DNA from: Oscillospiraceae bacterium
Lineage (GTDB): Bacteria; Bacillota_A; Clostridia; Oscillospirales; Oscillospiraceae
Direction of reading: 5' to 3'
Assembly: GCA_902789835.1 (NCBI GenBank)
Contig: CADAPN010000012.1
Coordinates: 1-53,527, forward strand
DNA: 53,527 bases
Below, in pieces: positions 40,031-48,355 of the stretch. The notes under the pieces were generated by a model. The model saw nothing but the letters and a program-made list of their open reading frames with translations. It was not told the origin of the DNA and did no database searches. Made by a program: the position numbers and the translations under genes. How positions within the stretch are numbered: position 1 is the stretch's first letter; each line of letters opens with the position of its first letter.

Positions 40031-41593
40031 TCAGCCTGACGCTGCGGCGTCCTGGCGGAGCTTGGCTTCGGGCCAGTCGATCTCGTGGTCGTGGAGATGG
40101 TAGATGCCCGTGGGCTCCTGGATCTGGGTGATCAGGTTGTCGTTGGCGTCAAGGATGTTGCGGATGACGGTGACGGAGTAGCCGATGAGGCAGCCCCACT
40201 GTTCGTCGTAGACCTCGTTGGAGGTGGTCCAGGGGGAAACATGACTGCCGTCCACGTTGGTGCCCCAGAATTCGATGGTCACGGAGTGGTCGTCGTAGTA
40301 GACATTCAGCTTCACGGGATAGTCCCGGGTGTTTTTAAACCGGTAGTCCGGGCCGCCCCAGCTTACCGTGGCGTCATAGCCCATGGAGAGGTAGCTCACC
40401 GGGAACCAGTGGTTCTGGCGCATGGTGGTGGTCATCTGGGCATACATGGCTGCACAGTAGAGCGTGGAACTTACCTGGCAGATGCCGCCGCCGATCTCGG
40501 TGGTCACTTCACCGTCGGCATAGGCCCCGGCCCAGCGGTAGCCGCGCTCCTCGGTGCGCTCACCCACGGCGTCGTTGTACGAGAAGACCTCGCCCGGGAG
40601 GATCACCTTGCCGTTGAGGCAGTCGGCCGCCAGGTGGATGTTGCCGATGCGGTCAGAGTCGGAGTCCCAGTAATTGGTCGTCATAAAGCAGAGCCGGTCG
40701 CGGTACAGAAGGCCCTCCAGGTCGGCGGCCTTCACCTCGGGCTCAAAGAGGGTCAGGGGAACCGCGATCCGGGCGCCGGGGCGGGCTTCGCGCCAGAGCC
40801 GTTCGGCCTCGGCCACGTCAAAGGTGCAGCCCACAACCTCGGGGACCACATTCCAGGCCTCGTCAAAGCGGGCGTCCTGGGGCTCGACATTCACGTCGCG
40901 GTAGACCTGTTCAAAGTCGGGCATGCGGACATCGCCGGCGACCTCGGTCCAGGTCAGCTGCTGCTCGACGCCGAGCAGGGCATCACAGACCGCGGCAAGG
41001 ATCGCGTCCTGATCCAGGCGGACGCTGCCGCCGCCCTTGACAAGGCTCAGGCAGGCGTGTTCCCGGTCCAGGGTCGTGTCCCGGTCCGCCGTAAGCTCCT
41101 GGAAGCGGTCGGTCACAGATCGGATGTTCGCGGTGATATAGGTTTTGTTCAGCTCCGGGGGCTGAAGCGCCACGGCGAAGGAGCCCGGATGCAGCCAGGC
41201 GCGGAGGTAGGTGCCCAGGTTCTCGAACCAGTCGCCGTCATGGCCGAAGCGGCAGAGCGCGTCGGCGGTGGCCTCGGCAGAACGGGTGGCGCCGGCCTGG
41301 CTCCGGTCCAGCGTGCAGCTCAGGTCCAGGGGAAAGAGCACCGTGAGGGTGGAGTCCTCCAGGCCGGGCCAGCGCTGCTCGGTCAGGCGCAATGCCAGCT
41401 CCTCGCGCGTGAGGCCGCCCACGGGGATCCCGTCCAGGCTCATGTTCGGGAAGCTCGTCTCGGAGGAGGTCACCCGCCAGCCCCAGTAGGCGCAGCCGGC
41501 CAGGGCCAGCAGCAGGAGGATCGCGAGGGTAATCAGAACCAGCAGAAGCCTCTGGCCGAAGTGGGAAATTCGTTTGCGTTTACGGTACATCAT
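40031..41593 (-). CDS. VanW-family protein
   Basis: 520 residues. N-terminal membrane segment (about 14-34, LLLVLITLAILLLLALAG), then an extracytoplasmic region (about 70-270) that resembles the peptidoglycan-binding domain often fused to VanW, and the VanW domain (about 310-470: YNDAVGERTEERGYRWAGAY, GGGICQVSSTLYCAAM, NHWFPVSYLSMGYDATVSW, DYRFKNTRDYPVKLNVYYD). VanW proteins are known from vancomycin-resistance clusters, but most are general envelope proteins of unknown function. No other van genes are nearby. The ribosome binding site before the ATG is not clear. Confidence 0.88.
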   Translation of the reverse strand: MMYRKRKRISHFGQRLLLVLITLAILLLLALAGCAYWGWRVTSSETSFPNMSLDGIPVGGLTREELALRLTEQRWPGLEDSTLTVLFPLDLSCTLDRSQAGATRSAEATADALCRFGHDGDWFENLGTYLRAWLHPGSFAVALQPPELNKTYITANIRSVTDRFQELTADRDTTLDREHACLSLVKGGGSVRLDQDAILAAVCDALLGVEQQLTWTEVAGDVRMPDFEQVYRDVNVEPQDARFDEAWNVVPEVVGCTFDVAEAERLWREARPGARIAVPLTLFEPEVKAADLEGLLYRDRLCFMTTNYWDSDSDRIGNIHLAADCLNGKVILPGEVFSYNDAVGERTEERGYRWAGAYADGEVTTEIGGGICQVSSTLYCAAMYAQMTTTMRQNHWFPVSYLSMGYDATVSWGGPDYRFKNTRDYPVKLNVYYDDHSVTIEFWGTNVDGSHVSPWTTSNEVYDEQWGCLIGYSVTVIRNILDANDNLITQIQEPTGIYHLHDHEIDWPEAKLRQDAAASG

Positions 41594-41661
41594 TTAATGT
41601 GGAATGTGAAAAGTGGAATTACGGTGTGCTTCGCACGATTGCACTTTGCACTTTACACTTT
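41588..41661. repeat. Inverted array of AAAGTG-type heptamers
   Basis: On the left, AATGTGGAATGTGAAAAGTGG; on the right, the complementary series of CACTTT(G/A) units (41633-41661); between them lies GTGTGCTTCGCACG, a small hairpin. It separates hemW from the VanW-like gene. Confidence 0.55.
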
Positions 41662-41666
41662 ACACT

Positions 41667-42935
41667 TTATTTTCTTACTTTCTGTTCATAGAGTTCGGTG
41701 AAGAGCTCGCTCTCCCCTTTCGGAAGGTTCAGGCGCCGCTCTTCCCGGTCGGGCCGGTACATCCAGGGCGTGGTATCCAGGCGCGCGCCGGCCTGGGCGT
41801 CCAGGAGGATCGCGATGAGGCGGTTAGACAGCAGGAAGCCCGTCACGGTGAAGTGCCAGCGGCCGTCTTCCTCGCATACCGCCCATCCCTTTTCCCGAAA
41901 GGCCTCCAGGCAGCGCAGGATCGGCTTCCAGTCGCTCTGGGTGCGGATGCGGTACTCCCGCTCCTCCACACCGCGGTTGGTGCGCATGGCCAGCATCAGA
42001 TACTCCACACTGCGCTCCAGGGGCGAGATCTCCTCATACTCGTCGATGATGGAGACCTTGCGCGAGACGCCGTAGACATACTGCTTCAGGTCGCGCACAA
42101 AGGAGTAGCGGAGGTTTCCGACGCAGGAGTGGGCGCCTGGGCCGAAGCCCATGTAGTCCGAGAGCTCCCAGTACTTGAGGTTGTGGCGGCTCTCAAAGCC
42201 GGGGGCACAGAAGTTCGAGATCTCATACTGGCGGTAGCCGTAGCGCTCCAGCATCTGGGCCGCATAGGAGTACATGTCCGCCTGCTCGTCATCGTCCGGG
42301 AGGATCGGGGAGTTGCGGTACGCGTCGTACATGGGCGTCCCCTCTTCCAGCTTCAGGGCGTAGCAGGAAATGTGCTCCGGGTGCAGCTCCACCACGCGGG
42401 CCAGGCTCTCCGCCCAGTCGCGCTTGGTCTGGCTCGGCAGCCCGTACATCAGGTCCAGGGAAATGTTGTCAAAACCGGCGCGGCGGGCGGCAAGGTAGGC
42501 TTCCCTCGCCTGCTCGGTGTTGTGGCGGCGGCCGATCATCTTGAGCAGGTCGTCCTGCATCGCCTGGACACCGATGGAGAGGCGGTTTACCCCCTCCTCG
42601 CGAAGCTCGCGCAGCTCCTTGAAGTTCATGGAGTCTGGGTTGCACTCCACCGTCACCTCGGTGTCGACGCGCACGTTTCCGTTCAGCTTCAGCACGTCGA
42701 AAAGCTCCAGCAGGCGCTCGGCCCCGTAATAGCTCGGCGTGCCGCCGCCGAAGTAGATGCTGTCCACCTCGTAGTTGCGGATCGACGGCGCCGATTCCAC
42801 CAGGTGATCAATGAGCGCGCGGTGGAAGATGGGCATTTGCTTTTCACAGCCGGCCAGCGAATAGAAATCGCAGTAGCCGCACTTTGAGGCGCAGAACGGA
42901 ATGTGGATATAAATGCCGAGTCTTGGTTTTTCCAT
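41667..42935 (-). CDS. hemW: Radical SAM heme chaperone HemW
   Basis: 422 residues. Radical-SAM protein that inserts heme into respiratory enzymes, formerly called HemN-like oxygen-independent coproporphyrinogen oxidase. The 4Fe-4S cluster site CASKCGYC (about 15-22) follows IYIHIPF. Other blocks: DSIYFGGGTPSYY (about 57), EVTVECNPDS (about 91), RLSIGVQAMQDDLLKMIGR (about 112) and DLMYGLPSQT (about 152). HemW lacks the second Cys-rich site of true HemN. It starts one base inside the htpG stop codon, showing translational coupling. Confidence 0.92.
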   Translation of the reverse strand: MEKPRLGIYIHIPFCASKCGYCDFYSLAGCEKQMPIFHRALIDHLVESAPSIRNYEVDSIYFGGGTPSYYGAERLLELFDVLKLNGNVRVDTEVTVECNPDSMNFKELRELREEGVNRLSIGVQAMQDDLLKMIGRRHNTEQAREAYLAARRAGFDNISLDLMYGLPSQTKRDWAESLARVVELHPEHISCYALKLEEGTPMYDAYRNSPILPDDDEQADMYSYAAQMLERYGYRQYEISNFCAPGFESRHNLKYWELSDYMGFGPGAHSCVGNLRYSFVRDLKQYVYGVSRKVSIIDEYEEISPLERSVEYLMLAMRTNRGVEEREYRIRTQSDWKPILRCLEAFREKGWAVCEEDGRWHFTVTGFLLSNRLIAILLDAQAGARLDTTPWMYRPDREERRLNLPKGESELFTELYEQKVRK

Positions 42936-44854
42936 CAGAAGAGAGCGGAGACCAGATCGGTAAACTCACCGGCGTCCTCGATGTCGTCACCGGCAGCGAG
43001 GGCAGCGAGGGTGGAAAGAATCTTTGCCAGGGAGGCTGCGCGCTCCTTGTCGCCGGAAGCGTAAGCGTCGCGCAGCGTCTGGAACGCGTGGTGTTCGGGG
43101 TTCAGCTCCAGAACACGTGTGGCGCGGACCTTCCGCATTTCTTCGGAGGGACCGGCACGGAAGTAACGCTCCATCTCCAGCGTCACGCCGCCTTCGGTGG
43201 TCAGGGCGCAGGGGCGGGTGGAGAGGCGGTTGGAGAGCTTGACCTTGGAGATCGTCTCTCCCACGGACTCCTTCACGAAGTCCAGCAGTTCCTTATTCTC
43301 GATGTCGCGCTCTTCGGCGGCCTTCTTCTCTTCCTCGGTCTCAAAGCCGAGGTCGTCCGTTACGACGTTGCAGAAGCTCTTGCCGTCCTGCTCACGGAGA
43401 TTCTCCAGGACCATTTCGTCCAGCGGGCTTGTGAGATAAAGAAGCTCATAGCCGCGCTTACGCACCTCCTCGCACTGCGGGAGGGAGACGGCGCGCTTGA
43501 GGGTGTCGGCGGAAGCGTAATAGATCTTCTGCTGGCTCTCGGGCATGGCCTCGACATATTCCTTCAGGGTCACCTGCTTGTCCTCCGCGGTCCAGAAGAT
43601 CAGGAGGTCGCGCAGGAAATCCTTGTACCGGCCGTACTCGTCGCAGACGCCGCACTTCAGATCGACGCCGAAGTTCTTGAAGAACTCCTCATACTTCGGA
43701 CGGTCTTCGCGCATGAGCTTCTCCAGCTCGGACTTGATGCGCTTTTCGATGTTCTGGCCCATGATGCGAAGCTGACGGTCATGCTGGAGGATCTCACGGG
43801 AGATGTTCAGCGACAGATCCGGCGAATCCACGACGCCCTTGACAAAGCCGAAATACTCATGCACCAGCTTGTCGCACTTCTCCATGATCATGACGCCGTT
43901 GGAGTACAGGGTGATACCGCCCTTGTTGTCGCCGGAGAAGATGTTTTCATTCTGTTCGCCCGGGACGAAGAGCATCGCCTTATAGCTCACCGCACCCTCG
44001 GCGTTGATGCGTACCAGCGCGCAGGGATCCTTGCGGTCGCGGTTCTTTTCCTTGTACCAGGCGATGCAGTCGTCGTCCGTGACCTCGGACTTTGCCCGCT
44101 GCCAGATGGGGATGCGGGAGTTCACGACCTCGTTCTCCGTCACCATACGATACTCGTACTTGGGAGAGCCGTCGTCGTTCTTTTCTTCGGTCTCAAAACG
44201 CTCCTGGTGCTCGATGTCCATGCAGATGGGCCAGCGGACATAGTCGGAATACTTCTTCACCAGAGCCTTGATCTTCCAGACTTCCAGGTAGGAGCCGTAA
44301 ACCTCGTCGTCTGTGTCTTCCTTGATGTGCATGATGACGTCGGTGCCGACGGTATCGCGGTCACAGGCCGTGACGGTATAGCCGTCCACGCCTTTGCTTG
44401 TCCACTTCACGCCCTCGGTCTCACCGAACTTGCGGGAGATCACGGTTACCTCGTCGGCGACCATAAACGCGGAGTAGAAGCCTACGCCGAACTGGCCGAT
44501 GATGGAGAGGTCTTCGTTCTCTGCCTTCTCGCCGTCCATCTCACCCTTGAACTGGAAGGAGCCGCTTTTGGCAATGACGCCGAGGTTGTTCTCCGCTTCG
44601 GCCATGGTCATGCCGATGCCGTTGTCCCGCACGGTGATGGTACGGGCGTCCTTGTCCGGAATGATGTCGATCCGGAAATCATCCCGGTTCAGGCCAACGG
44701 TGTCGTCGGTCAGCGACAGGTAGCAGAGCTTGTCAATCGCATCGGATGCGTTGGAAATAATCTCACGCAGGAAAATCTCTTTATTCGTGTAGATCGAGTT
44801 GATCATCAGGTCGAGAAGACGCTTGGATTCTGCCTTGAATTGCTTTTTTGCCAT
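42935..44854 (-). CDS. htpG: Molecular chaperone HtpG (Hsp90)
   Basis: 639 residues. ATP-dependent chaperone dimer. N-terminal GHKL ATPase: SIYTNKEIFLREIISNASDA (about 17-36), DNGIGMTMAEAENNLG (about 79-94), GQFGVGFYSAFMVAD (about 118) and TDVIMHI (about 165). Middle and C-terminal domains complete. Start taken at the ATG (44852-44854); a TTG six bases upstream (44858-44860) is a possible alternative because GAGG is better placed for it. Confidence 0.95.
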   Translation of the reverse strand: MAKKQFKAESKRLLDLMINSIYTNKEIFLREIISNASDAIDKLCYLSLTDDTVGLNRDDFRIDIIPDKDARTITVRDNGIGMTMAEAENNLGVIAKSGSFQFKGEMDGEKAENEDLSIIGQFGVGFYSAFMVADEVTVISRKFGETEGVKWTSKGVDGYTVTACDRDTVGTDVIMHIKEDTDDEVYGSYLEVWKIKALVKKYSDYVRWPICMDIEHQERFETEEKNDDGSPKYEYRMVTENEVVNSRIPIWQRAKSEVTDDDCIAWYKEKNRDRKDPCALVRINAEGAVSYKAMLFVPGEQNENIFSGDNKGGITLYSNGVMIMEKCDKLVHEYFGFVKGVVDSPDLSLNISREILQHDRQLRIMGQNIEKRIKSELEKLMREDRPKYEEFFKNFGVDLKCGVCDEYGRYKDFLRDLLIFWTAEDKQVTLKEYVEAMPESQQKIYYASADTLKRAVSLPQCEEVRKRGYELLYLTSPLDEMVLENLREQDGKSFCNVVTDDLGFETEEEKKAAEERDIENKELLDFVKESVGETISKVKLSNRLSTRPCALTTEGGVTLEMERYFRAGPSEEMRKVRATRVLELNPEHHAFQTLRDAYASGDKERAASLAKILSTLAALAAGDDIEDAGEFTDLVSALF

Positions 44855-44898
44855 TTTCAATTAATGCCTCGCTTTGTAATTGGTTTCAAACTTTATAT

Positions 44899-44927
44899 AT
44901 TATAGTCTTTTCTTCCATGAAGTGCAA
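44899..44927 (-). promoter_or_regulatory. Promoter of htpG
   Basis: TTGCAC (44927-44922), 17 bases, TATAAT (44904-44899) on the minus strand. A perfect -10. No CIRCE element is seen, so HrcA control is not expected. Confidence 0.65.
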
Positions 44928-44943
44928 GGTCCAATTTGCGGCA

Positions 44944-44976
44944 AAAGACCTCCGCCGGCGGCGGAGGTCTTTGGGA
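44944..44976 (-). terminator. Terminator of the dehydratase operon
   Basis: AAAGACCTCCGCC and GGCGGAGGTCTTT form a 13-bp stem with a 3-base loop. On the minus strand it is followed by TTTTG. Ends the operon that finishes at 45046, 70 bases before it. Confidence 0.8.
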
Positions 44977-45045
44977 TTCCGAAGTGCAAGGCCCGATTCG
45001 GGATGTGCCAGGGGGACGCTTCTCCTGACACAACGGTTCGGAGGA

Positions 45046-45213
45046 TCAGATATACTGCTTGCGCTCCAGGCGATCGTACCACTTCTCCAGGAACGGAGCC
45101 AGCAGCGAGGTGGCCTTCATGTCCAGATTGAAGAAATAGACCGTAAAGGTGACCGCAAAGAAACCCAGAACGGTTCCAAGCAGAACCAGCGGGATTTTGA
45201 CAAACTTCGACAT
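45046..45213 (-). CDS. Small membrane protein of the dehydratase operon
   Basis: 55 residues, one membrane segment (about 5-24, IPLVLLGTVLGFFAVTFTVYFF), then a short soluble part that ends WYDRLERKQYI. GGGAGC lies 8 bases before the ATG. It starts 17 bases after the stop of the dehydratase gene at 45231 and appears to be in the same operon. No family recognised. Confidence 0.6.
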   Translation of the reverse strand: MSKFVKIPLVLLGTVLGFFAVTFTVYFFNLDMKATSLLAPFLEKWYDRLERKQYI

Positions 45214-45230
45214 CGATTCCAGCTCCCTTC

Positions 45231-46829
45231 TTAATACGCTTCGTTGTCGGGAATGTTTTCCAGCGACGGATCCAGCGGCTCTTCCCGCATGACGGTGCGC
45301 ATGTAGGCATTCACCTGATCACGGATCGCCTGGCGCGTGAACACGCGCGGGTCGCAGAGGTCATGAGAGACCCACATAATGTGGATGCCGCGCTCACGGG
45401 CCTGTTCCTCAAACATGCCGTGCATGCCGGTCAGTGCCTTGCAGCTCATATGCTCCCACATCATGACCATGTCGGCGTTCATCTTTTCGCAGAGCTCCCA
45501 CAGCTCGTCCAGCAGGACCTTGTAGCCGCCGTGGGTGTGGTTGCGCATGATCATCTCCATGTTGAGCATGGCCATGTCGCGATAGGCCTGTTCCCGGTTC
45601 TCCGGCGTATCCTCGTCGGCAATCATGTCGGTGTTGATCACGGAAAGCATATCGGTCAGCGGCACCACGCCCCAGCACTGAACCAGCCAGTAGAGCATAT
45701 CAATGACATACTGAGGCTGCACGCCCCAGACGATGGCTCGGTGGCGGTATTCCTTGGCGTACATCCGCTTCTCCCGGTAGCCCTTTTCGGCCAGGGCCAG
45801 GAGCTTGTGGTCAATCTTGACGAAGTCGGCGTTGCGGCCGGAGTTGCCCATGTAGTTGGTGTCGTTGTAAAGGCTGAAGGCCGCGCCGAAGAACTGGGGG
45901 TACGGGGTGGAGTTAATCTCCATCTGGGCGATGCGGCAACGGGTGGCGTCATTCACACGTTTGGCCGCCTGGAAGTAGATGTCCCAGTCCCACTTCACGC
46001 CGGTATGCTCTTCGACGAAGGCAATGGCGTTTTTGATCTCCTGGGCCGCATAGTCCATGACGTCCGGCTCCTTATGCCTGAGCGGGGTCGCCAGCTGGAA
46101 GGTCGGGATTCCGTATTCCCGCTCCAGGCGCTTGGCGATGATGCCGTTGCCCATCAGCGAGCCGTCGCAGGTGGTGTTGTTCTGGACGGCACAGCAGCCC
46201 AGCACGCAGAAGTCGTCATCGATGGAGATGCCCGCTTCCGCCTCCGGCATGGGGCAGACATCGCCGCTGATCCCATACTGCTGGGCAATGTCCAGGTAGT
46301 GCATGACGTTGAACTGGTGGAAGATATTCGAGGCAAACATGGTGGGGACTTCACGCAGGATGGTGTGAACCTTCTTCGTGTCGAAGCCCATCATGAAGGT
46401 GACCATGGAGTTTTCATCTGTCACGACACAGGCATCGGAATAGGCCTTGTCATTTCCGACGCGCCTGTCGCCGCGGAAGCAGTTTGCAATCGCCTGGGTC
46501 ACGTCAGCGATGACGAAGTTGAAGGAGGTATGGGCAATCCGCAGCGCCTCATCACGAAGGCCGACGGTAAACTTGTCCATCCCGTGGGGGACAAACAGGT
46601 AGCTCATCATCCAGCGATAGCGGAAGAAGCCCTTGACGTTGCACGGGACGATGATGAAGCGTCCGAGAACGGACATCAGATAGAGCCAGCGGGTATAATC
46701 GTAGAAGGTATCCTTCACGCCGCGCCACTCACGGCGGGCACGCACTTTCAGTTTTGCATCATAGATCTTGCCGGGGGACTGCTCGCCGGCGCGTCTGACG
46801 GGATTTACGACCTTTTGCACTGTCTTCAT
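45231..46829 (-). CDS. 2-hydroxyacyl-CoA dehydratase family protein, subunit 1
   Basis: 532 residues. Member of the HgdB/BcrC/BadD family: iron-sulfur proteins that dehydrate 2-hydroxyacyl-CoA (for example 2-hydroxyglutaryl-CoA) or reduce aromatic acyl-CoA. Visible blocks: ADVTQAIANCFRG (about 102), VLGCCAVQNNTTCDGSLMGNG (about 210) with several Cys, and WVSHDLCDPRVFTRQAI (about 490). The two subunits are translationally coupled (ATGA at 46826-46829). No ATP-dependent activator (HgdC type) is seen nearby. The substrate cannot be named from sequence alone. Confidence 0.85.
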   Translation of the reverse strand: MKTVQKVVNPVRRAGEQSPGKIYDAKLKVRARREWRGVKDTFYDYTRWLYLMSVLGRFIIVPCNVKGFFRYRWMMSYLFVPHGMDKFTVGLRDEALRIAHTSFNFVIADVTQAIANCFRGDRRVGNDKAYSDACVVTDENSMVTFMMGFDTKKVHTILREVPTMFASNIFHQFNVMHYLDIAQQYGISGDVCPMPEAEAGISIDDDFCVLGCCAVQNNTTCDGSLMGNGIIAKRLEREYGIPTFQLATPLRHKEPDVMDYAAQEIKNAIAFVEEHTGVKWDWDIYFQAAKRVNDATRCRIAQMEINSTPYPQFFGAAFSLYNDTNYMGNSGRNADFVKIDHKLLALAEKGYREKRMYAKEYRHRAIVWGVQPQYVIDMLYWLVQCWGVVPLTDMLSVINTDMIADEDTPENREQAYRDMAMLNMEMIMRNHTHGGYKVLLDELWELCEKMNADMVMMWEHMSCKALTGMHGMFEEQARERGIHIMWVSHDLCDPRVFTRQAIRDQVNAYMRTVMREEPLDPSLENIPDNEAY

Positions 46830-48028
46830 GCTTTCCCACCTCTCTGAATGGACTTGATCTCAATGCTCTCTACAAAGGCCTGCACACGGGTCCTCATCTG
46901 TCCGGCGGAGGACGCGATGCTGTAGGGACGGTCCACCGACAGCACCGGGTAGCCGTAGTCGTCCTTCAGCATGGCAGAGCCGAGGGTTCTCTCATAGGCC
47001 CAGGGGTCGCAGAACTTCACCTGCTCATAGATGATGCCGTCCGCCTTGTACTCCTTTGCAAGGTCCGCCACATACTGCTTGCGTCCGTAGACCTTTTCCA
47101 TGTTCATCATACGCGGACACTGGCAGTTCTGGATATAGTGACGGCAGACCTGGGTCAGCGCGTCTTCTTCGTCATTCAGGATAATCTCGCTGCGTCCGGG
47201 ATAGGAGCCGAAGCAGAAGCGGTCACAGCAGACAAACGCCCCCTGTTCCTCGATGAGCTTGATCAGGTCACTGTCGTCCACCTCGGAGCCGACCAGCAGG
47301 ATTCGCGCACGCCAGGGCTGCTTCTCATCCGGTTCGCGGGTTTTCAGCTCTTCCAAGGTCTCCTCCAGCTTCGCCTTGATCAGGTGCTTGGGACATACAT
47401 AGCTCGCCAATGTGATCACATGATACTCATAGCCGGTAATCCGGGGTCTGTCCTCCTTGCGGAAGTCGCCGATCGCCCGGATCAGACGGCAGATTTCATT
47501 GTGCTCCGCAACCGCCTTGCGAATCGCCGCGTCCGAGACGTCGATGCCGTACTTTTCATGCAGCGGAGTGAGAATGTGGTTCGTGCACTGCAGAACGGCC
47601 AGGTTCACATCGTTTTCCGTGTTTTTGAACGCAATTTCCATGTATTCATGGAAAAAGTTCGGATTGTCCTTCCCCATGGTCTTGAGCAGTTCCATGTTTT
47701 CCACCGCGCGGTTCATCATGGTGCAGCCGTCCGGGGTAATCACGCAGTCGGCAAAATTGAAACCGCCTTCGATCGCGCGTTCGAGCAGCGCGCGGCTCGG
47801 CTCGCACAGGAGGTTTGTCATGTAGTAGGTCGCGATGTCCATTGACCCCGTATGGGGTGCATGGAGGCGGATGGAAAACGCACCGTCCAGATTCAGCAGC
47901 GGCTCCGGAACATTTTCACAGGTGTAGGCAACGCAGACTTTTCCTTCTTCCCTGGCCTGGGTGATCAGCGCGTTGTTGGCCACCTGAAGGAGATCTTCGA
48001 AGTATTGCAGATGTTTCAGGTCTCTCAT
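46826..48028 (-). CDS. 2-hydroxyacyl-CoA dehydratase family protein, subunit 2
   Basis: 400 residues, same family as the downstream gene. Blocks: VCVAYTCENVPEPLL (about 31, first Cys), ADCVITPDGCTMMNR (about 94), CQCPRMMNMEKVYGRKQY (about 322) and YEQVKFCDPWAYER (about 350). The Cys in these positions bind a 4Fe-4S cluster in the known enzymes. First gene of the operon. It is divergent from the MocR regulator at 48356 with about 330 bases between. Confidence 0.85.
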   Translation of the reverse strand: MRDLKHLQYFEDLLQVANNALITQAREEGKVCVAYTCENVPEPLLNLDGAFSIRLHAPHTGSMDIATYYMTNLLCEPSRALLERAIEGGFNFADCVITPDGCTMMNRAVENMELLKTMGKDNPNFFHEYMEIAFKNTENDVNLAVLQCTNHILTPLHEKYGIDVSDAAIRKAVAEHNEICRLIRAIGDFRKEDRPRITGYEYHVITLASYVCPKHLIKAKLEETLEELKTREPDEKQPWRARILLVGSEVDDSDLIKLIEEQGAFVCCDRFCFGSYPGRSEIILNDEEDALTQVCRHYIQNCQCPRMMNMEKVYGRKQYVADLAKEYKADGIIYEQVKFCDPWAYERTLGSAMLKDDYGYPVLSVDRPYSIASSAGQMRTRVQAFVESIEIKSIQRGGKA

Positions 48029-48262
48029 TGGTGTTACAATTCCCCCCTAATTAGAATGTGTATCCTTTTTGTGACCCGTTTTTCACAGATCATGCTCTCC
48101 CCCTTTTACTTGTTTATTTTACCGATTTGTGTCTGTTTTTTCAATCACAATCAACAATTTTATAAAAAATGTAGAAATCCTTCTTCGGATTTTGTAAGAA
48201 ATTGCCAAGGCTCGTTTGACAGCTTTCCCAAATTGTCATGACATCCTTTTCCGCTTTCCCGC

Positions 48263-48291
48263 TTGCCCTTTTCCCCGGAAAATGGTATGAT
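48263..48291 (+). promoter_or_regulatory. Promoter of the MocR-family gene
   Basis: TTGCCC (48263-48268), 17 bases, TATGAT (48286-48291), extended -10. The spacer contains TTTTCC-CC-GGAAAA, a near-palindrome where a repressor could bind. Confidence 0.5.
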
Positions 48292-48295
48292 TTCT

Positions 48296-48340
48296 CTGGC
48301 ATGATTCAGCCACAATATTATGCTTGTTCTCTCATGCCAG
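48296..48340. promoter_or_regulatory. Inverted repeat in the MocR leader
   Basis: CTGGCATGA (48296-48304) and TCATGCCAG (48332-48340) are perfect 9-bp arms, 27 bases apart. The second arm touches the ribosome binding site (AAGGAGG, 48341-48347). It could be an operator for the MocR protein itself or an RNA hairpin that hides the ribosome binding site. Confidence 0.45.
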
Positions 48341-48355
48341 AAGGAGGTGTCCGCC

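Noticed and set aside
40031..41593. VanW-family gene as evidence for a vancomycin-resistance cluster
   Set aside because: No vanHAX, vanY or VanRS-like genes are near; the family is widespread in envelope proteins of sensitive Clostridia.
30464..46847. Long open frames on the strand opposite to murF, the SEDS gene, hexokinase, metG, VanW-like, hemW, htpG and the dehydratase genes (up to 673 residues)
   Set aside because: Their sequences are low-complexity (Ala/Arg/Val/Gly-rich) mirror frames of recognised genes, a result of GC-rich third codon positions; none shows a domain or a good start site.
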